Shown: positions 9,339-20,875, counted from the stretch's first letter. The stretch is 64,000 bases of DNA from Oscarella lobularis (GCF_947507565.1 NC_089178.1:1054001-1118000); one strand, 5' to 3'. The notes: generated by a model from the sequence alone, not told the origin. A program made the numbers and translations.

Positions 9339-11913
9339 ATGAGCAGAGCGAACGTACAACCACCGTCAGACGACGTGAGTGCCTATTTGGAACGCGACGC
9401 GCAGGGCAGCGGAGGGGACGACGACGCGGCGGAGGCGTGGAGCAGCGAAGATCGTCACGCATTCGAGCTCCAGCTCGATCAACTCGGCACGCAGCTGTCC
9501 GAATCGCTCATACAGAAGCAGGAGCTCGAAGCGGAGCTCGACGAACTGCGCAAACGCGATCTCGCCGTCGAACTCGCCGCGGAAAAGGAGCGCGTTCGTC
9601 GATTGCTCGAGCGAATCGAGAAATTGGAAGCGGACGATCAACGACGTTTTACGTCGAAACCAGTATCCGGTTTCGAAGGGTGGGAATCGATCGAGGATAA
9701 CGATAAGGACGCGGATGACGGCGGCTTGAGAAGAAGGAAAGGATTTCATGTGAAATCTGACGTCATCAGCGAAGAAAAAGACGATTCCGAGGGAGGCGAG
9801 GCGTCGTCGACCACGCCTTCTTTATTCACAAAAATTAGGATGACAGTGAGACTATTAAATATTTATTAATTATTTGATATATTGTTTTTTTTTTGCTTTC
9901 AGGTTGCCGATCGCCTGTCGGATTTTACTGATGACGATCAGCCTGAAAAATTGGCCGAGGATTTTGTTTATGACTATCCTCTGACTTATAAAAGGTCAGT
10001 TGAGGTCTTTCGTTTTGAAAAAAATGTTGACGTTTTTCTGCCAGGCTCAAGTCTAATCTTAAACGATTCAGTGAGCGAGCTTTCCACTTTTCATGCGTTT
10101 TCTCATCTCTCGCATTCTGTAGCCGAAAATTTCAAACTAATCGCCGGAACAATTGGAAAATTTCAGGAAGCGCTCACATGGAAAAGCCCACTCCTGACAC
10201 TGTTTGTTTTCTTCGTACGTACAACAGTCCTTTTGTAGCGTAGTTCACCGAATCCTCCTTTAGATTTACATGTACAGTGTGTGGACTGGCTACTTGCTAC
10301 ATATCCTGCTCCTCTTGTGCATCGGGCAGATTGCAATTAACTGGCTTATTGCCGAGTCAGTAAGATACGTGTTTCAAAAATTTTCTCTCTAACGTTTTGG
10401 TTTTCTAGCGGTCTGGGTAGGCAGCTTGGGTTTGGCAAAGGGGAAGAAAGTGCAAGTGATGACAGTGAAGTAAGTGCGCAGTGTACTGGATTTGGGCGAG
10501 GCTAGACTTTTCTCTTTCGTTAGGAGACTACGGAGAAAAGTAAGATGCAACTTGTTCTGAATGTGGCTCGTCAAGTTCAGGTACTCTTAGGCTTAGTTAG
10601 CTATATCGGAGACTTCTAAAACATATTATTGGCAGAATAAATTGGCTTTGGCTGCCGATGGAAGTGAAAAGATCAAAAAGTAGGGCAAACTCCGAAGAAG
10701 AAAATCTCTTTATTTTACTCTTTTCTAGCCTTTTGACGTGGCGGCATCGCGAAGCGGGAAAGAAACTCCTTTCCATGTTGACGTGGGCTTTTTTGCTCGT
10801 TCTCCTTTTGTCACCTCCAATGCTGTTTAGAGTAGCTGGTCAGAAAAAAAACATTGTAAGAGTGATCAAGCGATTTTATTCTTACTCTAGGCCTTGGTTT
10901 GGGTATAAAAGTGTTCATCATTGGTCCAATTTTTAAAGCGTTTCCCAAGGTAGCTAAAACGTCATAAGAAAAAACGTGAGATGACTCCTGTGTAGGTTGA
11001 GCGTCGTTATGGTTCTATGGCGCAGCTGTATCGAGCCTTGCCGACAGACGCTCAGCTAAAAGCGTTCAATCGCCTCTCAGAAGAAGAAAAGGTATGTCGT
11101 CAAATAAGGGAGATAATTAATTATTAATTCCCATGTAGGCGGCTCGTCGACGAGTTGTTAAGAGATCGCCCCCTGCTCAATCTACGACATCAATGACGAC
11201 GACTGCGGTGGAAGATATTGATAGTTTGACGTCATCGCAGGCAGTGGCACGTGCGGATTTGTGTGCGGCTGACGTGGAATTTTGTCGCAAGTTGGTCATC
11301 AATCCTCCGGAACCGAGGCTACCTCGTAGGAGGAATTGATCTCGTGTTCTTAATTTTATTTCTCTCTCTTTCTCTCTGCGCGTGCAGCGTTTAATCAGAA
11401 AGGATTGGGGTGTTCTCTTCTGGAGAAGGGAAAGTCGTTTCTTCAGATGCCGACGCCGGGTAAACTTCATCTGACTCACAGGTACCGCTTTTTTTAGTCA
11501 GGCTGAAATGGAGTTGATGGAAACTTTTTTTTTTCTAGTTTTCTTTGCTTTCTACGCGCATTTGCGAAAAATAAGCCAACGTTGGAAAAGGATGATTACG
11601 TGCTGATCCCCCTCTGTGATATTACTTCAGTGAAAAAGGTACGTCTGCTGCGAGGCGGGGTACGATCAGAACTGTAGTCAATCTTTGCTTAGGCAAAGCC
11701 CATTTCTATAATGCCTGGTAAAGGATTTGCTTTGGAGATCTCTGTGCTAAGTAGATCCAAGGTAGGAGCGATTTGTTTCCTCACTGTTTGCACCTTTGAA
11801 TGCGTTCTGCTTAGCCTTATCTTTTTGGTGCAATTATGAAACGCGATGAAGGCTACGAGGGCATACTCAACGCAGGTAAAGCGGCCGGCCTGGAGTGGGC
11901 TGCGGTCGCCTAA
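9339..11913 (+). CDS. GRAMD4: GRAM domain-containing protein 4
   Basis: This is a membrane-anchored GRAM protein; mammalian GRAMD4/DIP is a mitochondrial/ER pro-apoptotic factor. It starts at 9339 (MSRANVQPPSDD). A heptad-rich coiled coil covers roughly residues 40-105 (LGTQLSESLIQKQELEAELD). After further exons come two hydrophobic segments, YLLHILLLLCIGQIAINWLI (about 10290-10350) and LLSMLTWAFLLVLLLSPPML (about 10770-10830). The C-terminal GRAM domain (about 11390-11900) reads LGCSLLEKGKSFLQMPTPGK, LTHSFLCFLRAFAKNKP and KPYLFGAIMKRDEGYEGIL. The stop TAA is at 11911-11913, with AATAAA at 11962-11967. The order coiled coil, transmembrane segments, GRAM matches GRAMD4 and not the GRAMD1 family, which has GRAM first and then a VASt domain. 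Confidence 0.9.
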
Positions 11914-11961
11914 TAGACCCTTAGCACGGAGGTTATAGTTTTATAGCTGACTATTGGTGCA

Positions 11962-11967
11962 AATAAA
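11962..11967 (+). other. Polyadenylation signal of GRAMD4
   Basis: AATAAA lies 49 bp after the GRAMD4 stop codon, the expected place for 3' end formation. Confidence 0.7.
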
Positions 11968-12349
11968 TGTCTTCACGGAAATTTTGAGTTTTTGACTAAC
12001 GAACTTTTTTTGATCACGTGACCAGCCGTCGAGACAAGGCGAGGAAACTACGGCGAAATCGCCTCGAAAAGAAGTGAAACAATTCAGCTGTGTAGCGTTA
12101 TGTTATTTTAAAGCGTTCCCGATGCCTTTCGACTTCAACGAGATCGGGTAAAGCGGTGCTTTGGCCTATTCCTCGACTACGAAGCTTTCCTCACGCGAAT
12201 CCTCGTCTCATCTACTCTTCGCATTCCTATAAGAGTTGGAACGGCTTTCTCTCCGCCTCCTAAAGCACCCTTCTCAAACCTTTGCTATAAACTAACGCGA
12301 AGAACGGCGATCCGGAAATAGCAAGGTAATTCATTTTGCTTTCCGCCCG

Positions 12350-12524
12350 TCAATAGTTTTTTCGTGTACACTACGTAGTTGAGGCAGACGCAGCCAAGCG
12401 GCCGCACCTCTGCCGAGGGATAGAGCGTCAAGAGCGGCCCATGAGCGGCCCTACTCTTGCGTACAGTACTGTATGAGTGATAAACTGCCGTCCCCTTGGG
12501 CAAGCAATCCTGCTTAATTAATCG

Positions 12525-12561
<37 letters not shown>

Positions 12562-13030
12562 GGCACGGACATACCGACGAGGCAGATGAAGAGCTTTCCG
12601 ATGTCGCCATTCACCTCCGGGCCCCGAGGTGACCAAATAAAACCGGCCCAACTCGAGCCAGAGAGGTTAAACGCGGCGCAAACGCAGGGGATTCAATCCC
12701 CTACTCCAGTGGCACGAGTGATAAACTGCCACCCCACTTGGGCAAGACGCGGTGGGTTACAATAGCGGTCCACCTGTGCCTTGGTATATAAAGGCACCCC
12801 CGGGACAGATGGGTTACTGTCTCCCCGAAAGAGGGCCTGGGTGAAGGGCCCTTCACCTGAAGATGCCGGGAGGATGCTCATTTTTTGTTTTTGCAACTTC
12901 CGGTTTACTTCCGTGTTTATTTAATAAAAATATCGCAGCCTCCTCGCTGTTGTCTTTTACGGGCCGCTTTTTGATTACGGGGTCTTGCCCAGGACCCCGG
13001 GACAACGCGACGTGCACACGCAAATTCTAC
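12350..13030. mobile_element. LTR-like / repetitive block (tentative)
   Basis: No gene is supported between 11914 and 13086. This part holds two copies of a 30-bp sequence starting GAGTGATAAACTGCC (12475-12504 and 12716-12746), a TATA-type element (TATATAAAG, 12785-12793), and an 18-bp perfect palindrome GGTGAAGGGCCCTTCACC (12840-12857). An AATAAA follows at 12923-12928, about 135 bp after the TATA. A TATA box followed at that spacing by a polyadenylation signal, in non-coding repeat-containing DNA, is what a solo LTR looks like. I could not define TG...CA ends or target-site duplications, so this is a suggestion only. Confidence 0.3.
12525..12560. repeat. (GCTT)n microsatellite
   Basis: Nine tandem GCTT tetranucleotides lie inside the repetitive block. 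Confidence 0.95.
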
Positions 13031-13086
13031 GTGGACGGCTACTCTACGCTAAGCAAAAAAAGTTGTAAACGAAGTTCAGTTGGTCT

Positions 13087-13918
13087 TTAGTCGACGACGT
13101 CCCTTCGAAAAGAGAAGAAAGTCGTCTGACAACTTTTCTGCTTGCGAACGCTGTTAAGAGTCAAGACATCTAATAAAAGATAGAGAAAAGCCGCACGATT
13201 CTGCTGCTGCTCTTGCTGCAACCTCACCTTGTTCCACCTTGGTCGTCTGTAGTGAAGGTGGTCAGTGGGGTAATGATACTGAACGGCAACAAACGCAGTC
13301 TCTTCTTAGGTACACTTTCTATGTGATGACCGTCCAATACCTTGAACCGATGGCTGCAAAGTGCAAGCAAAGATGCTCAGTCAGTCTCAAGAGAGACGAT
13401 TATTAAAATTGTCTTGGACGAATTTAAAAATTGTCCCGGACAATTTAAAAATTGTCTTGGACGATTTTAAAAATTGTCCTGAACGCTGTGATCCATAATC
13501 CACAGGCTATAATGCAAAGGAGAGATAGTTAAGGGAAGGGATTGAGCTACTGTGAACGTACCCTCCTAGCAAAAACTCAAACGCTTTCGAGACGTAATCG
13601 CGATTCGTGGGAAATCCGCGACGGAGCATGCAGCGGCGAGACGCCGCCGCCGCATCGAGTATTGTGCTCTTCATAAACCAGAGCCTCCTTTGATCTCGTT
13701 TGCCGTCCGTTGGTCTTGTAGTTGACTAGTTGGAGGGGAGACATGATGCTTTAGTTTTCGCCGATGATCCTTCGTACCTACTCGGAAAACGTATCAATCG
13801 TGCACATTAGGCTCTAAAAAGGCCACTCGAACCATGCAACTGTCCCGCTACGCTCGAGAACGACGTAGACGAGGCGCGGAAGCGGACGCACGTCGCATTC
13901 AGCCAACAGATCCGCCAT
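13087..13918 (-). CDS. Candidate small multi-exon gene, unknown
   Basis: I do not recognise this gene. Three open segments on the minus strand look coding. A start at 13918 in a strong context (AAAAATGGCGGA, like a TISU element) gives MADLLAECDVRPLPRLVYVV. A middle segment at about 13530-13760 contains SKAFEFLLGG just before a GTACGT donor. A last segment contains QYHYPTDHLHYRRPRWNKV and stops at 13087-13089, preceded by a good acceptor (ccgttcag). I could not find splice choices that keep one frame through all three, so the model is incomplete. The gap between segments two and three carries a short tandem repeat. It would be transcribed divergently from the candidate unit at 14.2 kb. Confidence 0.3.
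13404..13485. repeat. Tandem ~22-bp repeat with ATTGTC core
   Basis: Four imperfect copies of a unit with core AAAATTGTCTTGGACGA are spaced about 21-24 bp apart. One copy contains the palindrome ATTGTCCCGGACAAT. They are not in a supported exon. Confidence 0.8.
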
Positions 13919-14092
13919 TTTTTCAGCTAACGTGCTAGTCTGCCTGGCACGTACTCCGATCGATAATCTACAGGAGAGACAAAACCGTGAAGAAGAGGAA
14001 AAGGCTTCCACGAGGCATTCTCCGTCTTCTCCGCCATCTTTGAACATGAGCGTCACGCACGTGCGACTTGCGTCATTTCATGATGCAATCAA

Positions 14093-14200
14093 TAGTCAAA
14101 CCGGTATTGAAACCGGTTTAGAATTCGCACCTATTTGGTCAAACCAATGAAAGCGCTGTACGTCAGACCACGTGACACAGCGGACCAATGAGCGCGCTGG
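14093..14200. promoter_or_regulatory. Promoter-like cluster (CCAAT, ACGTCA, CACGTG)
   Basis: Two CCAATGA-type boxes, each followed by a GCGCTG, flank ACGTCAGACCACGTGAC. An AACCGGT repeat lies just upstream. The ACGTCA plus CACGTG pair recurs at start sites of well-supported genes in this window. It would suit a divergent promoter between the two weak candidates on either side. Confidence 0.4.
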
Positions 14201-15090
14201 GTCAATGAGTGGGGCGCGCTGTTCAAAAAAGCGGCGAGCGCACCGATTTCTTCAGTTGCGGCTGAGGGTGGGTGCGGCGTGGAGCAATCTGCGTCTCATC
14301 CTTGAGATGGACTGGCTCGGGAGATTCGACAGAAGGCAAGAGAGGATAGTTGGAACTCAGCGTGGCCCACGGTTAAATTCCGTGCCGGAGCCTGTAGGCA
14401 GGGCGATGGGGGGCTTCGGCCTCGGTTTACGCACTGGGCAGAACGATCGCCAAGGTCTTATTGTCGTCAACAAGTACGGCCCGCGCTAGGCTTGAGCGGG
14501 CACGACTTGGAGGGGGGTGTTCATCTATGGCCTGGTTGCCGGCACTTATCTCACCCGATCGACGCGATTAGACCGAGGATGATCCGGCCCAGGAGCCTTC
14601 GATTCCTCCATTGCACTGTCTTCATTGTTGACTCCTACAAACGGTGGTCAGCCGCTCTCCAACTCAAAAGCCCTGGTTCTTAGCTTCGGCTTACCAATGT
14701 GGTCAGGTATCGACGCGCCGGGGGACTCGGCATTAGGGGCCGACTGCTCGTCCAGGCGGATACTGAGTGAGGGAGCCAATGAAGCCAAAACTGCCCGAAA
14801 CTTTTTGGAAGGGTGGCCATCGCTTCGGCGAAGGACCGCCTTGGGCTACAAAGCGTCCGAACCTCCCCGCGGTGTAGCCTGGGTAACGCGAATACGGACG
14901 CAACAAAAAGGTACGTATACGGATTGATTTACAGTAGCTAAACTCTTTTTTTTTCTAGGCGAAAACTCGTAGAGAATGAAAACGAAGATAGAGCGCGAAG
15001 AACGGGACATATTCAAGATAAATTTCACGTTTTCTCGTTAATATAAGTTGCATGTGTCTTCGTATGTGCGTTTTTTGCTCGAATAAACGT
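14190..15090 (+). other. Candidate transcription unit, coding status unclear
   Basis: There is no recognised protein here. The support is indirect. A promoter-like cluster lies at its start; there is a convincing intron near its end (donor AAAAG|gtacgt at about 14910, acceptor ttttttttctag at about 14958); and AATAAA occurs at about 15081. Several open frames of 60-105 codons overlap, none matching a family I know, so a spliced non-coding RNA is equally possible. Between 14.2 and 14.9 kb I see nothing else. Confidence 0.3.
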
Positions 15091-15139
15091 TTCTCGAATC
15101 GATCTTTGTCATCTTACCTCGCGCATTTATCTCGTCCAC

Positions 15140-15523
15140 GTGACCGTGACCTTTCCTTGCAATTTCGATCCGATCGTCGCCGAAACGTCGTTGCTTGTCG
15201 ACTTAGCTTCCTTGCCGCTTGTCACTGCAGCGATTCAAGACGGCAGAAGGTCTCATTCGCGTCGCGGTAAGCGGACGTTTTATCTAGCTCCACGAAAAGA
15301 TCATTTGAGACGAGACCCCCTTGACTTCTTTGTCGAGATCGTCGACGACCGACGTTTCGGCGCCGGCAGTTCATTTTGTTCCACCGCAGGCCGGGACCAG
15401 AAATTGAAATTAAGTTGTGAAGACGAATTCCTTCTAAGTAAAACATTCTTAGTACTGCCTGTTCACAAAATCAACCGTACGCCGCGCAGAGTTCAGTGGA
15501 CAACGTTATTAGAAAAAGAACAG
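15140..15523 (+). CDS. Open frame, possible exon(s), unknown
   Basis: An open frame starts MTVTFPCNFDPIVAETSLLV and runs to a CAG|gtaaaa donor at 15523. It has a reasonable amino-acid mix but no family match. Unspliced it would run antisense into the last exon of GRIPAP1. It may be a chance frame in the 3' flank of that gene. Confidence 0.2.
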
Positions 15524-15569
15524 GTAAAAGCGGAACCCTGCTATCAATGTCATGTAGTACGTCTGGCAA

Positions 15570-18500
15570 TCAGTTTTTACTATCGCTGCTTCCTAATCCG
15601 GCCAACAATTTGTTGTTTTCCTCTTGCAGCTTGGCTACTTCTCCAACTAGCATGTCAATATTCTATAAAAGACAAAAACCCAACGAATATGATGAATTTA
15701 TCCCCTGCCAGTCATACTCGTACCTGATGCAAGTGAATATTCTTCATCAGCGTTTCCTCGACGACTCGCTGCAGCTTGAAAACGGCTTCTTTCAAGTTCT
15801 GCTGATCGTGGAGTCCACCTCCTTTTGCAGCCTTGAACGGCGACATGAGACTCGAAAGCATACGTTGGGAAGCAGATCGCTGCTGCTTCGGAGAATGAGC
15901 CCAATCGCTAACTAAAACACGGCACACTTCCTTTAGCAATAGTCGACTTACTACTTTGGTACTGCAGTCACCTCTTGACTTGGAATCCATGTAGTGCTGT
16001 TGAATTATCGCCGATTTTTGTAGCACGTCTTCTGCCAACGACGATGCATTCGTTTCGAGATGAGCAACCTATAAAAAACGAACAGGTGACCATCCTGGCC
16101 AGATTGGTTAATTATTCATATGAAGTGAAACCTTTTCTTCGAGTCGCCAATTTTCCTCGCGCATTTCCGCCAGCCTCGAGAGGAGATCCGTAGTCTCGTC
16201 AGGTAACGACCCGCTCTTTTTAGAAACAAGAAAAAGTGAGCGCTCTCGATAAATAAATAAATAATGCCATTTGAACTTACCGACGGATGGGTCAGACCAC
16301 CCGTTGCCGACGAGGCGCTGCTTTCTCGACTCGGAGGTCTATGAGAGTCGCTGGTCGAGCTCGGCGGAACAAAGAGTTCATCCAGACCTTTTTGGGGAAA
16401 GAAACGAAATCTTATATGTATGGCGAGGTACGTTTTGTAGAGGAGTCTTACTCTGCTTTCCTTTCGTTTCCGAGACCTGCTCTTTCATCTTCTCAGAACG
16501 TTTTCGTTCCAGCTGCAGCTGACGCTTCAAGTCTTTTATCTAGAGAACGATTTCGCGAGCGCCAATGAACTGCCAAAGTAACGTACCAAAGCCGCCGACT
16601 TTTTCTCGGCCAATTTACGCTCGACGTCTTTATCTGCAAGAGCCTAACGAAAGGACGACGTCAAATTGCACATTGTTTTTTTGTAACACTACCTGTTCCT
16701 GTGCTGAAAATTTCTCTTCCGCTTCTTCTTTTTCTTGGCGTATTGATTCCAGTTCGTGGCGAACGTCTTCCGCTTCCTGCCTCGCTTTTTCAACGCCGTC
16801 TTCGCCATCCTTTCTCGCTTGATCCACGTCGTTCTAACGCGTTAAATTAGAATTAATTCCGAGTCGTCCAAGATACTCACCTGCAGCTTTTCGATTTCCA
16901 GCTCCATTTCACCGATTCGGGCGCGGACTTCGGCCGCTTCCTTCTCACTTGCCTCCATTTTTTTAACGCGCGACGCGAGACCTTCTGATTTCGATCGCTC
17001 CTTCTCCACGTTATTTCTCAATTCTCTGAGTGCCTCCTAAAACATGCATTGGTTGATGTTTTTTGTTCTTTTACGCCTCCGTGCCTCGTGCTCTCGCTTC
17101 ATATTGTCCAACTTTTGCTGATTTTCCGCCACAATCGTATCTCGTTGACGAGACGCTTCATCGGCTATGACTTTCCGCTTTTCCGCCAACTAGAACGCAA
17201 TGAACGCGCAGGGGGACGTGAAAGCGCTAAAGAGCGTACCACAAGGGCGTCACTCAATTGATCCAGAGCCTGCTGCCTTTCTTCTTTTACATTATCTCGC
17301 TCGTCCGCTAGTTGTTTTCGAATCCTCTCTAATTCCTGGAGAAGATACGTGCGGAAGTGTCTACGGAATGATTTTCAATTCCAACCTGCAACTGAGCTTG
17401 CAACTTGTGATTTTCTTGAAGCAACAACGCATTTTTTCTCTCCTGATCTTCAATATTCTTCCGCAGTTGAGACGATTTCGTCTAAAACAGAACGATGAGA
17501 GAAGCGATAGCGCGACGTTTACTCGGTGCACACATGCGCGTCGTTCCCAGACGATTTCGCTTTCTGAAGTTCCTCCTTTGCAGAAGCGACTTCAAGAGAC
17601 AGACCGTCGTTTTTCTGTCTGCGCGCGGGTCAACCAATGACTTTCGTTTACTTCGCTACATACAGAAGAAAATACCTGAGCTCCGTGATGAGCTTAGCCG
17701 ATTCCTCCGTATTGCCACGTGCCTGCAAGAAGAAAAAAAGATCGCTATTTATTTATTAATTAAAAGCCCAAAACATACCTGACTCTGAGCAGCCGCTAGA
17801 GAGGATTGAAGTTCTCTTATAGCGCTCTGACTACGCTGATGCATGTCTTGGTAACTCTACATGTAAATACTGGCTATGTACGGTAATTCAGTGTAGTGAT
17901 TGGGTACGGACTTGATTTGTTTTGTCTAGCTCTCCTTGAACTTTTGCTGCCTGTTCTATAAGAACCTATGAAACCAGTGAGGTAGAGGATTCTATGAGTC
18001 AGCCTCCTTTACCTGAATCTCTCTTTCTTTAGCTGCAACGGCATCAGAGAGAGATGTTCTACGTTCGATTGAGATTGAAGCAATCTCTTCGATAATAATG
18101 TCTTCATTAGGACCTACTTGCTCTCACTGTAGAGCTTCTCTTTTTCGTCTTGCACTTGTAAGAGTCTTGAAACAAAGAACGTGGATTTTATGAAGTACGT
18201 TTGATCTTTCACGTGCGTACATTTCTTGCTTCTTTCGAAGCTTCTCGTTGAGCTGCAGAAAATGCATTTACCAAGGTAAGCACTCGTAAAGATCCGGCGA
18301 AACTCACCTTCGTTATTTCAGCTTGAAGAGAATTGATTTGCTTGTCATTTTTCTCCTATAATTAATCGAGTAAACGATACGTCAGTTCTTTAGAAGTAAC
18401 TGACGTGATTCGCTTGAGATAGCCGCCTCTCCTCTTCCAACGTATCCAATTTCAACTGGAGGTCTGCAGAACAAAGTCTCGCCATCGTTTGACACACGAG

Positions 18501-19998
18501 CGAAAGAACCGACCGTCTTTCTCCTCCACTTGCTTCTTCAACGATTCGTTCTCCTGAGTCAACTACAAGCACAACAATTGACAAAACTCAAACAAAACGT
18601 TCACGGACTATTCACCAAATCGATTTCCTCTTGATACGTAGCCGTTGTCGCCTCCTCCTCTTCGGTCTTTCCTTCATCAGCGACGTCCTTTACTTCTTCG
18701 TCGGAAGGAGAAGCAACCAAGCCGCTCATCGCAACGCCGTCTGCCTCTGCACTACTACAAGAGACATTGATACTGAAATTATTTCTCGTCTCGTCTCTCG
18801 TTCACTAACGTTTTGGCGGCATGTCTTGCAATAAGAGGTGATGGACGTCCGCGAAGGCTAAACATTTCAATGTCTTCTCGTTGTCTACTGTCATCGTTTG
18901 TGTCATACCCGAATGACTTTTTGAGATCTGCTATCTGACTCTCGTACTTCTCCTTAGTGCCTACGAAGCGAGCCTTATGTTTCGGCTATCACTAATAGTC
19001 TGCCCTGTACTTTGCAGTGTTTTCTCGAGCGTTTTGTTAACAGCTTTGAGCCATTGGACTTCTCCTTCCAGCCCGGCAGACGCAGAGCTGTCTTTCTCCT
19101 TGTCATCGTCTCCCTTGCTTTCCGTAGTCTCTTTGCTACACTTTCCTCGGAGAGATTCGTTTTCTTGAGAAAGCTGAGAAGCGCCAAGATAAGGCTTTTT
19201 AGTAGAAATCCTATTGAAATTTCATACTCTTGACAGCTCTTCCATCAGAGTCTTGTTCTGCAATTGGTACTCCTCCTCAAGATGCTACAATCCAACGGCG
19301 TGACTACGCCAAGCAGAGTAGTCTTCCCAAAAAGGATCTCACGTGAAGTTTTCTCTGCAGTCCTTCGCTTTCCTCCACAATAGCTGCAACATCCTGTCAC
19401 GCCCACATGTCATTGATTTGTAGCTCAAAGTTGAAACCTCCTATTTTCCTTACCTTGGCCTTCTTGCTCTTGCCAATGATCTAAACATCGTTCACAAGAC
19501 CCGATAACAATGCAAGCGACCTTAGCTTCGATTTCCAATCAAGTCACCAATGAATAATGCATGTTTAGGAACTCTAAGTCTGAGTGAGTGTGAGCGTGAA
19601 AATGACTGAATTTTTTTTTGACCAAATTTGCGAGCGCAGTGCGAATGGAGTTCTTGCGATTCGAGAAAGTGGTGATTTGATTTGAAGGCGAAGATCTAAA
19701 GTCGTTTACGTTCTACTTGCCTTGTTCGCCTTTTCCAAGTCTTTCTCCAAATGGCCGACTTTCTGACGTAAACTGGCGAGTTCTGAATGAGATAAAGAAA
19801 CTGTAGGCGCTTTTTATCGTGCGTCTGGATTGCGTTTTACCGGCTGACGTTCTTCTCGCTTGTTCTTCGTGCCCGTAATTTGCCGTTTTTAGCTCGATTA
19901 GCTGATTCTGCAGCACCAGCTTGATGTAGAAATACGTTCGAAAGATGTCTAACCTGAAGACGCCCGAATTCGTCTTCGGAAAGCGCCGCGTGAGTCAT
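15570..19998 (-). CDS. GRIPAP1: GRIP1-associated protein 1 (GRASP-1)
   Basis: This is a long coiled-coil Rab4 effector of recycling endosomes. It starts at 19998 with MTHAALSEDEFGRLQ, followed after an intron by NQLIELKTANYGHEEQ; vertebrate GRIPAP1 begins with the same pattern (ALSEEEF, then LLELRTNNY). Some 20 small exons of heptad-rich, Glu/Lys/Gln-rich sequence follow, separated by introns of about 50-70 bp. The C-terminal part reads MAEDVLQKSAIIQQHYMDSK, then VVEETLMKNIHLH and MLVGEVAKLQEENNKL, again in family order (MAEDL.RKSAII, TKNMHLHKDMEVLS). The stop is at 15570-15572. In neurons it links GRIP/AMPA-receptor recycling to endosomes; here a general endosomal role is inferred. It is head-to-head with SSR4. 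Confidence 0.9.
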
Positions 19999-20086
19999 TC
20001 TGAGGACACAATATGGCGGAAGTACAGAATTTACGTCACGTGTTCTCCCACTTCTAACGTCACTCGTTTCCCCGTATAGGCAAAAC
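19999..20086. promoter_or_regulatory. 88-bp bidirectional promoter GRIPAP1 / SSR4
   Basis: Only 88 bp separate the two start codons. The spacer contains AATATGGCGG (20010-20019), a YY1-type site, overlapping an ETS-type GCGGAAGT. TTACGTCACGTG (20031-20042) combines a CRE half with an E-box. It has no TATA, which is typical of housekeeping bidirectional promoters. Confidence 0.75.
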
Positions 20087-20875
20087 ATGGTCCTTCTTTC
20101 GTCCTGTCTCCTAGCACTGCTACTAACCGCTCTATCAAACGGTAACGTTCTCCATCTTTTTAACACACTCTCACCGACGTAACGTGCGGCGTTTCGCATC
20201 AGGTCAAAGCGCCCAACAGTGTCCCAACGCCAAGGCGCAATTTTCCACCTATTCAACGACCGAACTTATCATGTCGAGCGACACAGTATTCGTCGCCGAC
20301 TTCGAAGTCGCGTGCGGGACGGGAGGGGACCCCAAGGTAGAGGACCCGAGAACACCACACACACACACAAACCTTTCTTTCGTGTAGGCGCTCTTCTTGC
20401 ACGCCGACGTAAGCGGCGATCACATTCCCGTCGTACGAGCATCGGAAACGAAATTCCAAGTGAGAAGGCCGCGAAATTTCGGTGGGGCGACGGCGACGAG
20501 GCTTCGTTTAGGTTAGCTGGTCAGCGCCGCATACCGAAGCCAAAGCCGGCATTTATCCGGTCAGGATTTACGACGAGGAGGGTTACGCGGCTCTAAGAAA
20601 AGTGAAAAAAAAGCAAAACTCCTGTTTTTATCTTGTAAGTGAATTTTTCTAGGCCATTCGTAGCGGACAGTCCGCTGACTCAGTCAAACCTGTGTTCAGA
20701 GTGGATATCAATCACAAGGTCAGGCCCTTTCCCGTTATACGAATTTTTTAATTTCGTTTGTTTCTAGGGTGCCGCCCGACCTGGATTTATTGTTCAGACG
20801 GAGTTTATTGCCTTGGTGACGTTCCTTCTGATCTGGTGGTACGCTAACAGCATGAAGGGACGCATGTCTGAATAG
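20087..20875 (+). CDS. SSR4: Translocon-associated protein subunit delta
   Basis: This is the TRAP-delta subunit, which sits beside the Sec61 channel in the ER membrane and assists protein translocation. The start at 20087 gives a hydrophobic signal peptide (MVLLSSCLLALLLTALSNGQ), cleaved before a luminal domain. That domain contains STYSTTELIMSSDTVFVADF, LFLHADVSGDHIPVVR, KFQVSWSAPHTEAKAGIYPV and RIYDEEGYAALRKA, with two early cysteines. A single membrane span (FIALVTFLLIWWYANSMKG) ends the protein. The length of about 170 residues and the domain order match the family. The introns are short. An ATTAAA signal lies at 20942-20947, 67 bp past the stop. Confidence 0.95.

Noticed and set aside
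12685-12705. AGGGGATTCAATCCCCT, looks like a tRNA T-arm
   Set aside because: The seven-base loop is ATTCAAT, not TTCRANY in register, and no D-arm, anticodon arm or acceptor pairing can be found around it.
14600-14690. FIVDSYKRWSAALQ, reminiscent of a retroelement integrase
   Set aside because: It is too short, followed by a stop, and has no D-D-E context or reverse transcriptase nearby.
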